Assembly (NCBI GenBank): GCA_030831885.1
Contig: JAURKF010000258.1
Coordinates: 1 to 6,184 of the forward strand
Direction of reading: 5' to 3'
Length of the DNA stretch: 6,184 bases
Origin: Flavobacteriales bacterium
GTDB taxonomy: Bacteria; Bacteroidota; Bacteroidia; Flavobacteriales; UA16
Positions within the stretch are counted from its first letter, which is position 1. Every line of letters begins with the position of its first letter. Of this stretch, positions 1 to 6,184 are shown one piece after another. Under the pieces are notes generated by a model. It was not told the origin of the DNA. It was given only the letters and a program-made list of their open reading frames with translations, and did not search any database. The position numbers were made by a program, and so were the translations under genes.

Positions 1-1
1 A

Positions 2-67
2 AAATTAAAAATTGAGTCGGCAAAGGATCAAGGAACAACCTTCTCATTCGAATTATTTAAGGCCTAA
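2..67 (+). CDS. C-terminal end of a probable sensor histidine kinase (5' partial)
   Basis: The frame is open from the window edge to a TAA stop and encodes 21 residues, KLKIESAKDQGTTFSFELFK plus a final A. The pattern of a short beta strand, 'ES', a few residues, then 'GTTFSFEL' at the very C-terminus is how the HATPase_c domain of histidine kinases commonly ends: the G2 box GTxF followed by the last beta strand. I therefore infer a two-component sensor kinase or a related GHKL ATPase whose body lies left of the window. Its stop (65-67) overlaps the stop of the minus-strand acyltransferase (64-66), so the two genes converge with a 4-base overlap and no spacer. No independent evidence is available from so short a stretch; a chance open frame is the alternative. 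Confidence 0.55.
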   Translation, partial: KLKIESAKDQGTTFSFELFKA

Positions 68-1083
68 TTACTTCTTTCGAACGTAATTCTTTTGGACCAA
101 GCAAGCGCCGGCTTTTCAATCATATAGTAGAAAAGAAATGCGAATAGTACCGCTATGATTTGAATGGCTCCGAAAACAAGTAAACTCCCTTCGCCGGTTT
201 TTCTATTTTCATTCATGAAAAAACACAGTGTGCTGATGATAGGCCAGTGCATTAGGTAAAGCGAATACGAAACCTCACCTATAGAGCTGAGCAGTTTCCA
301 TCCTTTGGGAGTGAATCGTATAATCAACGCCGTTGTTGTTGCGGTGGCAACGATTCGAAATCCCAAGTGATGCACAAACCCTACTAGCAAAGCGCATGCT
401 GCAGTGCATGCAGTCATTCCTATCCAAAATTCAAGTTCACTAATCCGTCCCTTGTATCTCATAAATAGGTAGTAGCCCATAAGAAAAACCGGCATATGAA
501 AAGGGAGATTGGATTTGGCAACAATAGGGGCCATTCCATAAGAAGTGAAGGAAAGAGCAAGGAGTAATACAATAATTAGGCTCCTTCGCATAATCGATGA
601 ATGAGTCAATAGAGGGTAAGCAATAGCTATATAAATATAATACTGCATTTCCACAAAGAGTGTCCAGTAGATGTTGTTTACCCAGGGTAAATTGAATAAT
701 GGCGCTGTGAGTGTTGCGCTCGCGGCAAGGAGCTCCCATCCACTTTGACTTTCGGTATTGAACATCTTCCAAGAGGTCAGCACTATGATGCAGGCGGCAA
801 GAACTAGCGGGGGTTGAAGACGCACTATTCGCTTGGCTAGGAAGGTGAAGAAGTCTGAAATTCGATACCCAATTTTTTCCATTGACCAAGGCATGACCAT
901 ACCGCTGATGACAAAGAAGACATAAACACCCTCTTGACCTATGTCGAGAAGCGAGGTAACGCTAGGGAAAAACGGTGTGAGTATAAATGCACTGTGATAG
1001 AGGCAAACCATAATAGCCGCAATGGCGCGCAGACTACTTAGAATAGTTAAAGACTCTTTCCCGGAATAGGTTGGTTGAGGCAC
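64..1083 (-). CDS. Acyltransferase 3 family membrane protein (OafA/YrhL-like)
   Basis: This is a 339-residue multi-spanning inner-membrane protein of the acyltransferase 3 family, whose members move acetyl or other acyl groups onto sugars of O-antigen, capsule, peptidoglycan or glycolipids. The family signatures are visible in order: Arg19 and His30 in the R-x10-H motif (LRAIAAIMVCLYH), GVYVFFVISG at 52-61, the basic loop KRIVRLQPPL at 84-93, YWTLFVEMQYY with Glu145, and SYSLYLMHWPI at 272-282. About ten hydrophobic segments span residues 15-330. No C-terminal SGNH domain is present, so this is the membrane domain alone. The start is GTG; an in-frame TAA lies two codons upstream and the next Met is residue 25, inside the first helix, so GTG is favoured. 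It follows the flavin reductase-like gene by 13 bases and is probably its co-transcribed partner. The acceptor substrate cannot be told from sequence. Confidence 0.93.
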   Translation of the reverse strand: MPQPTYSGKESLTILSSLRAIAAIMVCLYHSAFILTPFFPSVTSLLDIGQEGVYVFFVISGMVMPWSMEKIGYRISDFFTFLAKRIVRLQPPLVLAACIIVLTSWKMFNTESQSGWELLAASATLTAPLFNLPWVNNIYWTLFVEMQYYIYIAIAYPLLTHSSIMRRSLIIVLLLALSFTSYGMAPIVAKSNLPFHMPVFLMGYYLFMRYKGRISELEFWIGMTACTAACALLVGFVHHLGFRIVATATTTALIIRFTPKGWKLLSSIGEVSYSLYLMHWPIISTLCFFMNENRKTGEGSLLVFGAIQIIAVLFAFLFYYMIEKPALAWSKRITFERSN

Positions 1084-1096
1084 GCGTTAGGGGAAA

Positions 1097-1999
1097 TTAA
1101 TTATTGAACGCGAGCAAGGTCATCCAGGCATCTGTTATCTTTTTTTCAGCAATTAATTCTTTTGCTTTTAGGTGGAGTTGCTGTTCCAGTTCCATCGCTT
1201 TACCTTCGAAATCAAGAAATAGTTCAGCGAGTACTGTAAGTTTGTACTCGTTCACCTCTGTTTCGTTTGGTAAAGTTTCTGTTCCGGCTAATTGAGCTAA
1301 ATCGTTTCCCGTAAGGACAGATGAAGTTCGAATATCTTCCGGGAGTTGGTCGAAACCGATTCCAATTTGTGTAGTAGGTTGGGGGAGTTGAAAGAGCCCT
1401 TGGTTGGCTCGTGTATAGAAATGACCACCCATGCGTGCGACCTGATCGATTTTTTCAGGTGAAATACGCCCATCTTCATCAAGGATGCTCTGAATAATAT
1501 GAATTCGAACAACTTCACAAATTATGAGGTTGCCTGCCCCTCCTTGAGATCCTAGCGCAACAATATCATTGATTTTACATTCGAATTGAACAGGAGATTC
1601 TTTTACCCGAAATGGGCGAACTACCTCGGAAGGAATCGCCGTAAGTCCAGCCTTCTCAAATTCGCTAACGCCTTCTGGGTATTCCGTACTCGCCAGTGAC
1701 ATCTGCTCAACCATGTCGAAGTTTACAATGTTTATAACGCATTCACCGGTTGCCAGCGCATTCTCGAGAGTATGTTTAGTGGTATTGTCTCTGCCGCGCC
1801 GCGCCGGAGAGAAAATCAGGATGGGTGGGTTGGAACTGAAAACATTAAAAAAACTATACGGAGCCAGATTAGGTCGCCCTTGCGCATCCATTGTACTCGC
1901 AAAGGCAATCGGGCGAGGACCAATTGCTCCCAATAGGTATTGATGTAGCTTGGGCTGCGGAAGATCCTTAGGATCGAGCGATAGTATATTTTTTTCCAT
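1097..1999 (-). CDS. Flavin reductase-like FMN-binding split-barrel protein with C-terminal extension
   Basis: The 300-residue protein begins with a flavin reductase-like domain (about residues 15-185). It carries the characteristic run GPRPIAFAST (27-36), then NLAPYSFFNVFSSNPP (44-59), which in this family shapes the FMN site. The conserved 'KESPVQFECKI' and 'ICEVVRIHI' strands follow, and 'ARMGGHFYTR' closes the core. Such proteins bind FMN and are often NAD(P)H:flavin oxidoreductases or partners of monooxygenases; the physiological substrate here is unknown. Residues 216-300 (from FDQLPEDIR, then LTGNDL) form an extra, mostly helical tail beyond the usual 180-200-residue family length. From memory this tail is seen in Bacteroidota homologues, so it is not an artefact of a fused gene. 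The ATG lies 8 bases after the purE stop, without a clear Shine-Dalgarno sequence, which points to co-transcription with purE. No signal peptide is present, so it is cytoplasmic. Confidence 0.9.
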   Translation of the reverse strand: MEKNILSLDPKDLPQPKLHQYLLGAIGPRPIAFASTMDAQGRPNLAPYSFFNVFSSNPPILIFSPARRGRDNTTKHTLENALATGECVINIVNFDMVEQMSLASTEYPEGVSEFEKAGLTAIPSEVVRPFRVKESPVQFECKINDIVALGSQGGAGNLIICEVVRIHIIQSILDEDGRISPEKIDQVARMGGHFYTRANQGLFQLPQPTTQIGIGFDQLPEDIRTSSVLTGNDLAQLAGTETLPNETEVNEYKLTVLAELFLDFEGKAMELEQQLHLKAKELIAEKKITDAWMTLLAFNN

Positions 2000-2007
2000 A
2001 ATTGGTA

Positions 2008-2490
2008 TTACTTCTTGTTCAATTCATTGATTGAATCCATAACCTTTTGCTTCAATTCCTCTTTAAAGGCTTCGAGTCGTTTCATTACTGCGCTATCGTG
2101 GCAACCTATAATTTGTGCTGCAAGTATGCCTGCGTTTCGAGCTCCATTGAGAGCTACCGTTGCTACAGGAACACCGGCGGGCATTTGCGGAATTGACAAT
2201 ACGCTATCCCAACCATCGATAGAGTTGGACGATTTAATGGGGACTCCAATAACCGGAAGCGAAGTGAGTGAAGCTGTCATCCCCGGCAAATGCGCTGCAC
2301 CCCCTGCTCCTGCTATAATTACCTTCAAGCCACGCGCAGCAGCTTGTGTTGCATAGTCGAACATTCGTTCGGGAGTGCGGTGCGCACTTACAATCGTTAT
2401 TTCGTATGGAATGCCCAATGATTGCAAGGCTTCTGCTGCCTCATTCATAATTGGCAGATCACTTTTACTGCCCATAATTATACCTACCAT
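2008..2490 (-). CDS. purE: N5-carboxyaminoimidazole ribonucleotide mutase (PurE, class I)
   Basis: PurE converts N5-CAIR to CAIR in de novo purine biosynthesis, acting after the ATP-dependent carboxylase PurK. The 160-residue length is typical. Visible family motifs are MGSKSD at 6-11 for phosphate/ribose binding, SAHRTPER at 35-42 with the catalytic His37, AGAGGAAHLPGM at 60-71, and the IPQMPAGVPVATV segment at 100-112. These fit the octameric cytoplasmic class I enzyme; class II, which uses CO2 directly, is less likely given the 'SIPQMP' stretch and the general Bacteroidota pattern. No purK is next to it in this window: upstream is an unrelated receptor gene and downstream a flavin reductase-like gene, so purK must lie elsewhere if the class I assignment holds. 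It is the first gene of the 64-2490 cluster, and a Bacteroidota-type -7 box sits 23 bases before its ATG. Confidence 0.97.
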   Translation of the reverse strand: MVGIIMGSKSDLPIMNEAAEALQSLGIPYEITIVSAHRTPERMFDYATQAAARGLKVIIAGAGGAAHLPGMTASLTSLPVIGVPIKSSNSIDGWDSVLSIPQMPAGVPVATVALNGARNAGILAAQIIGCHDSAVMKRLEAFKEELKQKVMDSINELNKK

Positions 2491-2512
2491 GTGGAGAGCG
2501 AATTTTGGAGCG

Positions 2513-2520
2513 CGAAGGTA
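2513..2520 (-). promoter_or_regulatory. Putative -7 promoter box for the purE cluster
   Basis: On the minus strand the octamer reads TACCTTCG, one mismatch from the Bacteroidota sigma-ABfr -7 consensus TAnnTTTG. It lies 23 bases before the purE ATG, so transcription would start around 2505 with a leader of roughly 15 bases. A good -33 TTTG is not visible; a CTTCT stretch about 20 bases upstream is the nearest candidate. The weak -33 is the main reason for caution. Confidence 0.5.
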
Positions 2521-2524
2521 AGCA

Positions 2525-2589
2525 TGAGGTCAGTTCGTAGAAGCCGGATTCTGTGGAGATAGAAGACAAACCGAGCAATGATTTATACT
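2525..2589 (-). ncRNA. RNase P RNA 3'-end-like fragment (probable rnpB remnant)
   Basis: On the minus strand the sequence ACAGAATCCGGCTT (2541-2554) matches the near-universal 3' core of bacterial type A RNase P RNA, where ACAGAAYCCGGCTT closes pseudoknot P4 and bears the site next to tRNA-CCA recognition. Twenty-one bases upstream in the RNA sense is AGTATAAATCATTG (2576-2589), which resembles the other conserved 3' block, AGATRAATGAYTG, with one inserted base and a G-to-C change. The order and spacing match real RNase P RNA, and downstream GAACTGACCTCA (2525-2536) could be the 3' strand of helix P1. The remaining roughly 250-300 bases, including the 5' GAGGAAAGTCC core, are absent: the receptor coding sequence begins at 2633, and I see no such core anywhere in the window. 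I read this as a non-functional remnant or duplicated end, not a working RNA. Chance similarity is possible but unlikely for a 14-base match with correct context. Confidence 0.5.
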
Positions 2590-2632
2590 GTGTCTTACAA
2601 TAGGATTATTACGGGCTGAGATTGCAGCACCT

Positions 2633-5230
2633 TTAACCTTCCATTCCGCCCTCATTTTGCTTCATATTCTTTCGTTTAAATAATGAGGCATCGACCTTGC
2701 CGAACTTCCATCCGAAATTGAAACGCATCAAACGCCAGTCACGACGTTTAAATGTATCCTGAATGAAAATATCGGTTTCGCTATGGGTGAATTGAACGCG
2801 TGTGCGAAATACATCCTGCATAGCCACTGTAAAGGTCATATTCTTGTTCTTGCCAAATTCTTTTTTCAACGAAAGGTCGAGCCCATACGTTGGAAGCACG
2901 TAGCCTTGCACCGTATTGTCGGTGCCTCCCCACATTCCACCGCCACCACCGCCCATGCGACCACCACCGCCACCTTCGACACCGCTTGCGCGATCACTCG
3001 AGCCTACGGTGAGTGCTTTTCGGCTCGAATAGTCAAATAACGTCTGAAAAGTAAATCCCTTAGGCAATTTGAAGATGGCATTCGTTTTTGTCCACCAGCT
3101 CGATTGACTATTGGTGAGCGTTGGACTTATGTTCGTTCCGTCAATGGAAGAGTTGTAAAGGTTAAGATTCAAGGTCAAATCAAACCACGAGGTTAGGCTT
3201 GTTCGGCTCACGAGCTCTAGTCCCATTGCTGTGCTACTTGATGCATTGTCATAGGTGTTCACCACTATGTCGCGTTGCATGATTGGGTTGTATTCTGTAA
3301 CCTGATTTCGTATGGTGAGGTTGGTGGTATAACGGACATAGGCCGTTGCAATGAATACGTTTTTCTTATTGAAGGACTTCTGATAGCTCAGCTCGGCAAG
3401 ATTGGTGAATTCGGGCCGTAGTTCGGGATTTCCTCGGCTAACGTTTAAGCTGTCGCTATAATCCACAAAGGGTATAAGTTGCATGAAAGATGGTCGATTG
3501 ATTTTCCGAGAAAGTGCCAGCTGAACATCCTCTGTTTCGCTCACTACGCGTGTGAGATAGAGCGACGGAAATAGGCTAATGGGATATTGCACATGAAAGG
3601 AAAGCGTTGTATCACGAAGTTTTCCTTCGTAGTTGCTGCTTTCGGCTCGAAGTCCCAACTGATATTTCCATTTTTCCGCATTCTTCGATACGGTTCCATA
3701 AGCTGCGTACACTTGATCGAGGAATTCATAATTAACCAATAGTCCTGGCAACTGCTCATACGCTCCTGTGGCTTCATTCAATCGGAAATTGTCATAGATG
3801 CTTTCATAGTGGCGCATAGAACCGCGCATTCCAACTTCGATTTTCACTTTTTCGTTAATCCTGCTGGTGTAATCGGTTTGCGAAGTATAAAGCTGCATGT
3901 TTCCGCCGCCTGATTGGCGCTGTACGCTAGTCATAGCATCGGAGTATCGGCTCGTGTAGTCCCCCTGAAATGAGCTTTCAATAATATTTACATTGAAATC
4001 GGCAGTAAGTTCGGTTCCTTCTTTTGCAAATAAATGCTTGTATAGTAGGCTTGTTCCGTAATTCTGAAAACGTCGGTTGGTTTGTGAATTGCGCACATAG
4101 GTGCTACTCCCCCCGATAAGCCCATCTACTAGGGTATCAGTCTGTGCGTAAATGGTATCAAATGGATTGAATTGTCCTTGGGTAATACTTTGAGAAAAAG
4201 TAAGTGTATTGCGATTGTCCACGAACCAATCAACTCCCACTTTACCATTCAGAAAGAATCCTAGATTGGTTGAAACCTGACTTTGACTCAAACTGGTAGT
4301 ATCATAAGGTAAGTAGGTGTCGCGGTCAGTTGTCCCTCGGCTGATGCTTTTGCGTTGATTGTAGTTTCCGTTGGCGAAAAAGTTGAACTTACCCTGACGC
4401 AGATTAATGTCTCCGCCGATGTTGGTTCGAGGCCTGCTATCGGCACCAACACGTAAGCTTCCATTGTAGCCCATCCCGCGGTTGTGCTTCATCACAATGT
4501 TGACGATACCGCCACCACCTCCGCTAGCATCGTACTTGGCCGATGGGTTGGTAATGATCTCTACCTTTTGAATTGCATCGGCCGGAATCTGATCGATTGT
4601 AAGCGTAGTGGGCCTGCCATCAATGAAAATTTGTGGAGCACTATTGCGCATGCTCACGTTGCCATCCAGGTCAACTTGCACAGAGGGAATATTGCGAAGT
4701 ACATCTTCTGCAGTTCCTCCGGCATTCATTGGATTTTTCTCCACATCGTAAATGCGCTTGTCAAACTCGATTTTATAGTCGCCATCTCCTCCATCAATCA
4801 CTACTTCTTTCATCGTGCTGCTAACTGCGAGTTTAATGTTACCCAGATCTTTTTCAGGCATACCCATGCCTTGTCCTGCACTCAGCGTGAAGCTGCTGCG
4901 GTAGATGCCATAGCCCACAAAATTGACAGCAATAGTTAGTGGCTCACCCGCAGGTATGTTGTCTATGCTGAAATCGCCGTTTGCTGCCGAAATTCCTCCG
5001 CTTACCAACTCTGCTTTTGTGCTGTCTTCACCCGGCCTAGTTGCCTTGAAAATCTGCACAACTGCGTACTCAACCGGTTTTTTGGTTTCGTCGTCGATAA
5101 TTTTCCCATATACTTTTCCTACCATCGCTTGGCGAGGACCACCTCCCTGGCGATTGCCCTTGGGCGGCTGAGCCTGCGCAGACAAACTAGAACTTACAAG
5201 TAGGAATAAAATCAGTGAGATACGAATCAT
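2633..5230 (-). CDS. TonB-dependent receptor-like outer-membrane beta-barrel protein
   Basis: The 865-residue protein has a signal peptide (MIRISLILFLLVSSSLSAQA), a carboxypeptidase-regulatory-like beta-sandwich (about 39-125, ending in a 'GDFSIDNIPAGEPLTIAVNF' strand), a plug domain (about 150-250, with GGTAEDVLRNIPSVQVD, FIDGRP and the glycine run before IVNIVMK), and a long beta-barrel (about 255-855) of the OMP_b-brl_3 type. The C-terminus has the usual aromatic barrel strands (FNFGWKFG) and then a short polar tail. Such Bacteroidota proteins sit in the outer membrane and import or bind an unknown ligand; no SusD partner is adjacent, so a glycan-uptake role is not supported. A Gly/Met-rich insert occupies roughly residues 745-770. 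I chose ATG at 5230, which gives a clean signal peptide; a TTG at 5239 would add three residues (MPS) but lies inside a possible -7 box. No Ton box is obvious. Confidence 0.94.
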   Translation of the reverse strand: MIRISLILFLLVSSSLSAQAQPPKGNRQGGGPRQAMVGKVYGKIIDDETKKPVEYAVVQIFKATRPGEDSTKAELVSGGISAANGDFSIDNIPAGEPLTIAVNFVGYGIYRSSFTLSAGQGMGMPEKDLGNIKLAVSSTMKEVVIDGGDGDYKIEFDKRIYDVEKNPMNAGGTAEDVLRNIPSVQVDLDGNVSMRNSAPQIFIDGRPTTLTIDQIPADAIQKVEIITNPSAKYDASGGGGGIVNIVMKHNRGMGYNGSLRVGADSRPRTNIGGDINLRQGKFNFFANGNYNQRKSISRGTTDRDTYLPYDTTSLSQSQVSTNLGFFLNGKVGVDWFVDNRNTLTFSQSITQGQFNPFDTIYAQTDTLVDGLIGGSSTYVRNSQTNRRFQNYGTSLLYKHLFAKEGTELTADFNVNIIESSFQGDYTSRYSDAMTSVQRQSGGGNMQLYTSQTDYTSRINEKVKIEVGMRGSMRHYESIYDNFRLNEATGAYEQLPGLLVNYEFLDQVYAAYGTVSKNAEKWKYQLGLRAESSNYEGKLRDTTLSFHVQYPISLFPSLYLTRVVSETEDVQLALSRKINRPSFMQLIPFVDYSDSLNVSRGNPELRPEFTNLAELSYQKSFNKKNVFIATAYVRYTTNLTIRNQVTEYNPIMQRDIVVNTYDNASSSTAMGLELVSRTSLTSWFDLTLNLNLYNSSIDGTNISPTLTNSQSSWWTKTNAIFKLPKGFTFQTLFDYSSRKALTVGSSDRASGVEGGGGGRMGGGGGGMWGGTDNTVQGYVLPTYGLDLSLKKEFGKNKNMTFTVAMQDVFRTRVQFTHSETDIFIQDTFKRRDWRLMRFNFGWKFGKVDASLFKRKNMKQNEGGMEG

Positions 5231-5346
5231 AGAAGGCAAAGATGCGAAAGGAATCGGTTAATCAGTGAATAGGTTGCCTGGTATGCACTATTCGTTCGGG
5301 TACATATCAATCTTAATTGTACCTAAATTGCCTATTATTTTTTTCC
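5231..5346. other. Divergent intergenic region between receptor and FG-GAP genes
   Basis: This 116-base spacer must carry the 5' control signals of both divergent genes. The receptor side has the weak CATCTTTG box. On the plus strand TAAATTG (5324-5330) followed by an AT-rich stretch precedes the FG-GAP gene, but it is a poor match to a -7 element. No operator-like palindrome, riboswitch or clear Shine-Dalgarno sequence was seen. Confidence 0.6.
5237..5244 (-). promoter_or_regulatory. Possible -7 box for the receptor gene
   Basis: The minus strand reads CATCTTTG, one mismatch from the Bacteroidota -7 consensus TAnnTTTG. It ends only six bases before the ATG at 5230, so the transcript would be leaderless or nearly so. 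No -33 TTTG is visible at the right distance. The call is tentative, but if right it excludes the upstream TTG as the start codon. Confidence 0.27.
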
Positions 5347-6184
5347 ATGCGTGTTACCTTATTTCTTTTGGCAATTGCTGCCCATTTCCAACTGCAGGCT
5401 CAAGAATTCGTTCGCCAAACAACTATTCAGGTAACTCAAAACGGCGTGGAGCTCGACGATCCCTTGGCCGGTGGTCTCAACTCTTGTCAGGTATCGACTT
5501 TCGATGCTAATCTCGACGGAGTGAAGGATCTTTTTGTATTCGATCGTAATGGAGGTAAGTTTTCGGTTTTTGTGAACGATTCAAGTGTGCCCGGGACGTA
5601 CTCATATCGCTACACACAGCAATACAACGCTGCGTTTCCTGCCAATTTGCGCAATTGGGTGTTGCTTCGCGATATGAACTGCGATGGTAGGGAGGATATT
5701 TGCGCTAATTCAGGAAGTGGATTCAAAATTTATTTAAATACCTCGACCACCGGTCTATCCTTTGACCCAACCGTTAACCCCAATGTTATGGCGTATTACG
5801 AGTGGGACGGATCGCAACCGCTTATATCAGGGGTGTTCTGTATTTCGCCGGATGTTCCCGCTATTGACGATTACGATAACGATGGAGACATGGATATGTG
5901 GAGTTGGAACGAGTTCAGTTCATCGCTCTATTTCTATAAGAATATGGCTATTGAAAATGGCAATTGCAATGCGCCGGACTTCATTTGTCGCAATCGATGC
6001 TATGGAATGTTTGGAGAAAGTGTCGAGAGTTTTTCTTTGATAATGGGCGATCAATTTGAGTGTGATTTTAATGTGGTAAATCCGCGCGGAGATGAAGATA
6101 TTTCCGGGCCGCTGCGCCACACAGGAGGGACCACAACGATGTATGACTTGGACAACAATGGGTTGAAAGATTTGATTATTGGCG
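5347..6184 (+). CDS. Secreted FG-GAP/VCBS repeat protein (3' partial)
   Basis: The reading frame opens at ATG 5347 and stays open to the window edge (279 codons visible). It starts with a signal peptide, MRVTLFLLAIAAHFQLQA, cut probably before or after Gln19. Four calcium-binding-loop motifs of the FG-GAP/VCBS type follow: DANLDGVKDLFVFD (53-66), DMNCDGREDI (109-118), DYDNDGDMDM (175-184) and DLDNNGLKDLIIG (267-279, at the edge). Such blades build beta-propellers on exported proteins. In Flavobacteriales, proteins of this build usually continue for several hundred residues and end in a type IX secretion sorting domain, which I predict but cannot see here. Several cysteines (47, 112, 119 and a cluster in the CNAPDFICRNRC stretch) suggest disulfides outside the cytoplasm. 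The gene diverges from the receptor gene. Ligand and role are unknown; surface adhesion or structural functions are typical guesses only. Confidence 0.88.
   Translation, partial: MRVTLFLLAIAAHFQLQAQEFVRQTTIQVTQNGVELDDPLAGGLNSCQVSTFDANLDGVKDLFVFDRNGGKFSVFVNDSSVPGTYSYRYTQQYNAAFPANLRNWVLLRDMNCDGREDICANSGSGFKIYLNTSTTGLSFDPTVNPNVMAYYEWDGSQPLISGVFCISPDVPAIDDYDNDGDMDMWSWNEFSSSLYFYKNMAIENGNCNAPDFICRNRCYGMFGESVESFSLIMGDQFECDFNVVNPRGDEDISGPLRHTGGTTTMYDLDNNGLKDLIIG

Larger units (their letters stand above)
2491..2632. other. Intergenic region between receptor gene and purE
   Basis: This 142-base spacer separates the receptor stop from the purE start, both genes being on the minus strand. It holds the purE -7 box and the RNase P RNA-like fragment. 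I see no strong hairpin followed by a T-run after the receptor gene, so read-through into purE cannot be excluded. Nothing recognisable lies between 2590 and 2632. Confidence 0.7.

Noticed and set aside
24..44. Possible hairpin with AAGG/CCTT arms near the left edge as a terminator
   Set aside because: The stem is only four base pairs, no T-run follows at the right distance, and the bases are better explained as the coding end of the kinase-like gene.
440..889. Open frame of 149 codons on the minus strand inside the acyltransferase
   Set aside because: It is an alternative frame of a gene whose real frame shows all family motifs; the translation is rich in Ser, His and Cys without any pattern.
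2935..2980. Short-period GC-rich repeat (CCACCG-like units) resembling a microsatellite
   Set aside because: It lies in frame within the receptor gene and encodes the Gly-rich insert, so it is coding low-complexity sequence, not a separate repeat element or CRISPR array.
4484..4939. Open frame of about 150 codons on the plus strand opposite the receptor gene
   Set aside because: It is antisense to the well-conserved plug and N-terminal domains, and its translation has no recognisable family pattern. It is a shadow of the real gene.
5237..5239. TTG start codon for the receptor gene, adding three residues
   Set aside because: The ATG at 5230 gives a standard signal peptide beginning MIRIS, and the TTG overlaps a possible promoter box; no ribosome-binding site favours the TTG.
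5762..6040. Open frame on the plus strand within the FG-GAP gene
   Set aside because: It is out of frame with the calcium-loop motifs, which continue uninterrupted in the frame that begins at 5347.

Overview
The window looks like a chromosomal segment from a marine or freshwater Bacteroidota, most likely a Flavobacteriales member close to the Cryomorphaceae/Schleiferiaceae type. The evidence is a large outer-membrane beta-barrel receptor with a carboxypeptidase-regulatory-like N-terminus, a secreted FG-GAP/VCBS repeat protein, a Bacteroidota-style -7 promoter box (TACCTTCG) before purE, weak or absent Shine-Dalgarno sequences, and moderate GC. The lineage is inferred from gene families, not from a marker gene.

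Layout from left to right. (1) Positions 2-67 on the plus strand hold the last 21 codons of a protein that reads like the end of a histidine-kinase ATPase domain. Its stop overlaps the stop of the next gene tail to tail. (2) Positions 64-2490 on the minus strand hold a tight three-gene cluster, transcribed purE -> flavin reductase-like protein -> acyltransferase 3, with gaps of 8 and 13 bases. A promoter box lies just before purE. (3) Positions 2491-2632 form the only intergenic stretch between minus-strand genes. It contains the purE promoter and, upstream of it, a piece that closely resembles the 3' end of bacterial RNase P RNA, without room for the rest of that RNA. (4) Positions 2633-5230 on the minus strand hold a complete outer-membrane receptor of the TonB-dependent/OMP_b-brl_3 type, with a signal peptide and a glycine/methionine-rich insert in its barrel. 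(5) After a 116-base divergent intergenic region, positions 5347-6184 on the plus strand hold the first 279 codons of an exported calcium-loop (FG-GAP/VCBS) repeat protein that runs off the window.

How the genes fit together: purE makes the window's only clear housekeeping enzyme (purine biosynthesis), and the two genes behind it appear to be co-transcribed passengers of unrelated function. The receptor and the FG-GAP protein are cell-surface proteins reading away from each other. I see no phage, transposon, CRISPR or defence system. The least expected item is the RNase P RNA-like fragment.
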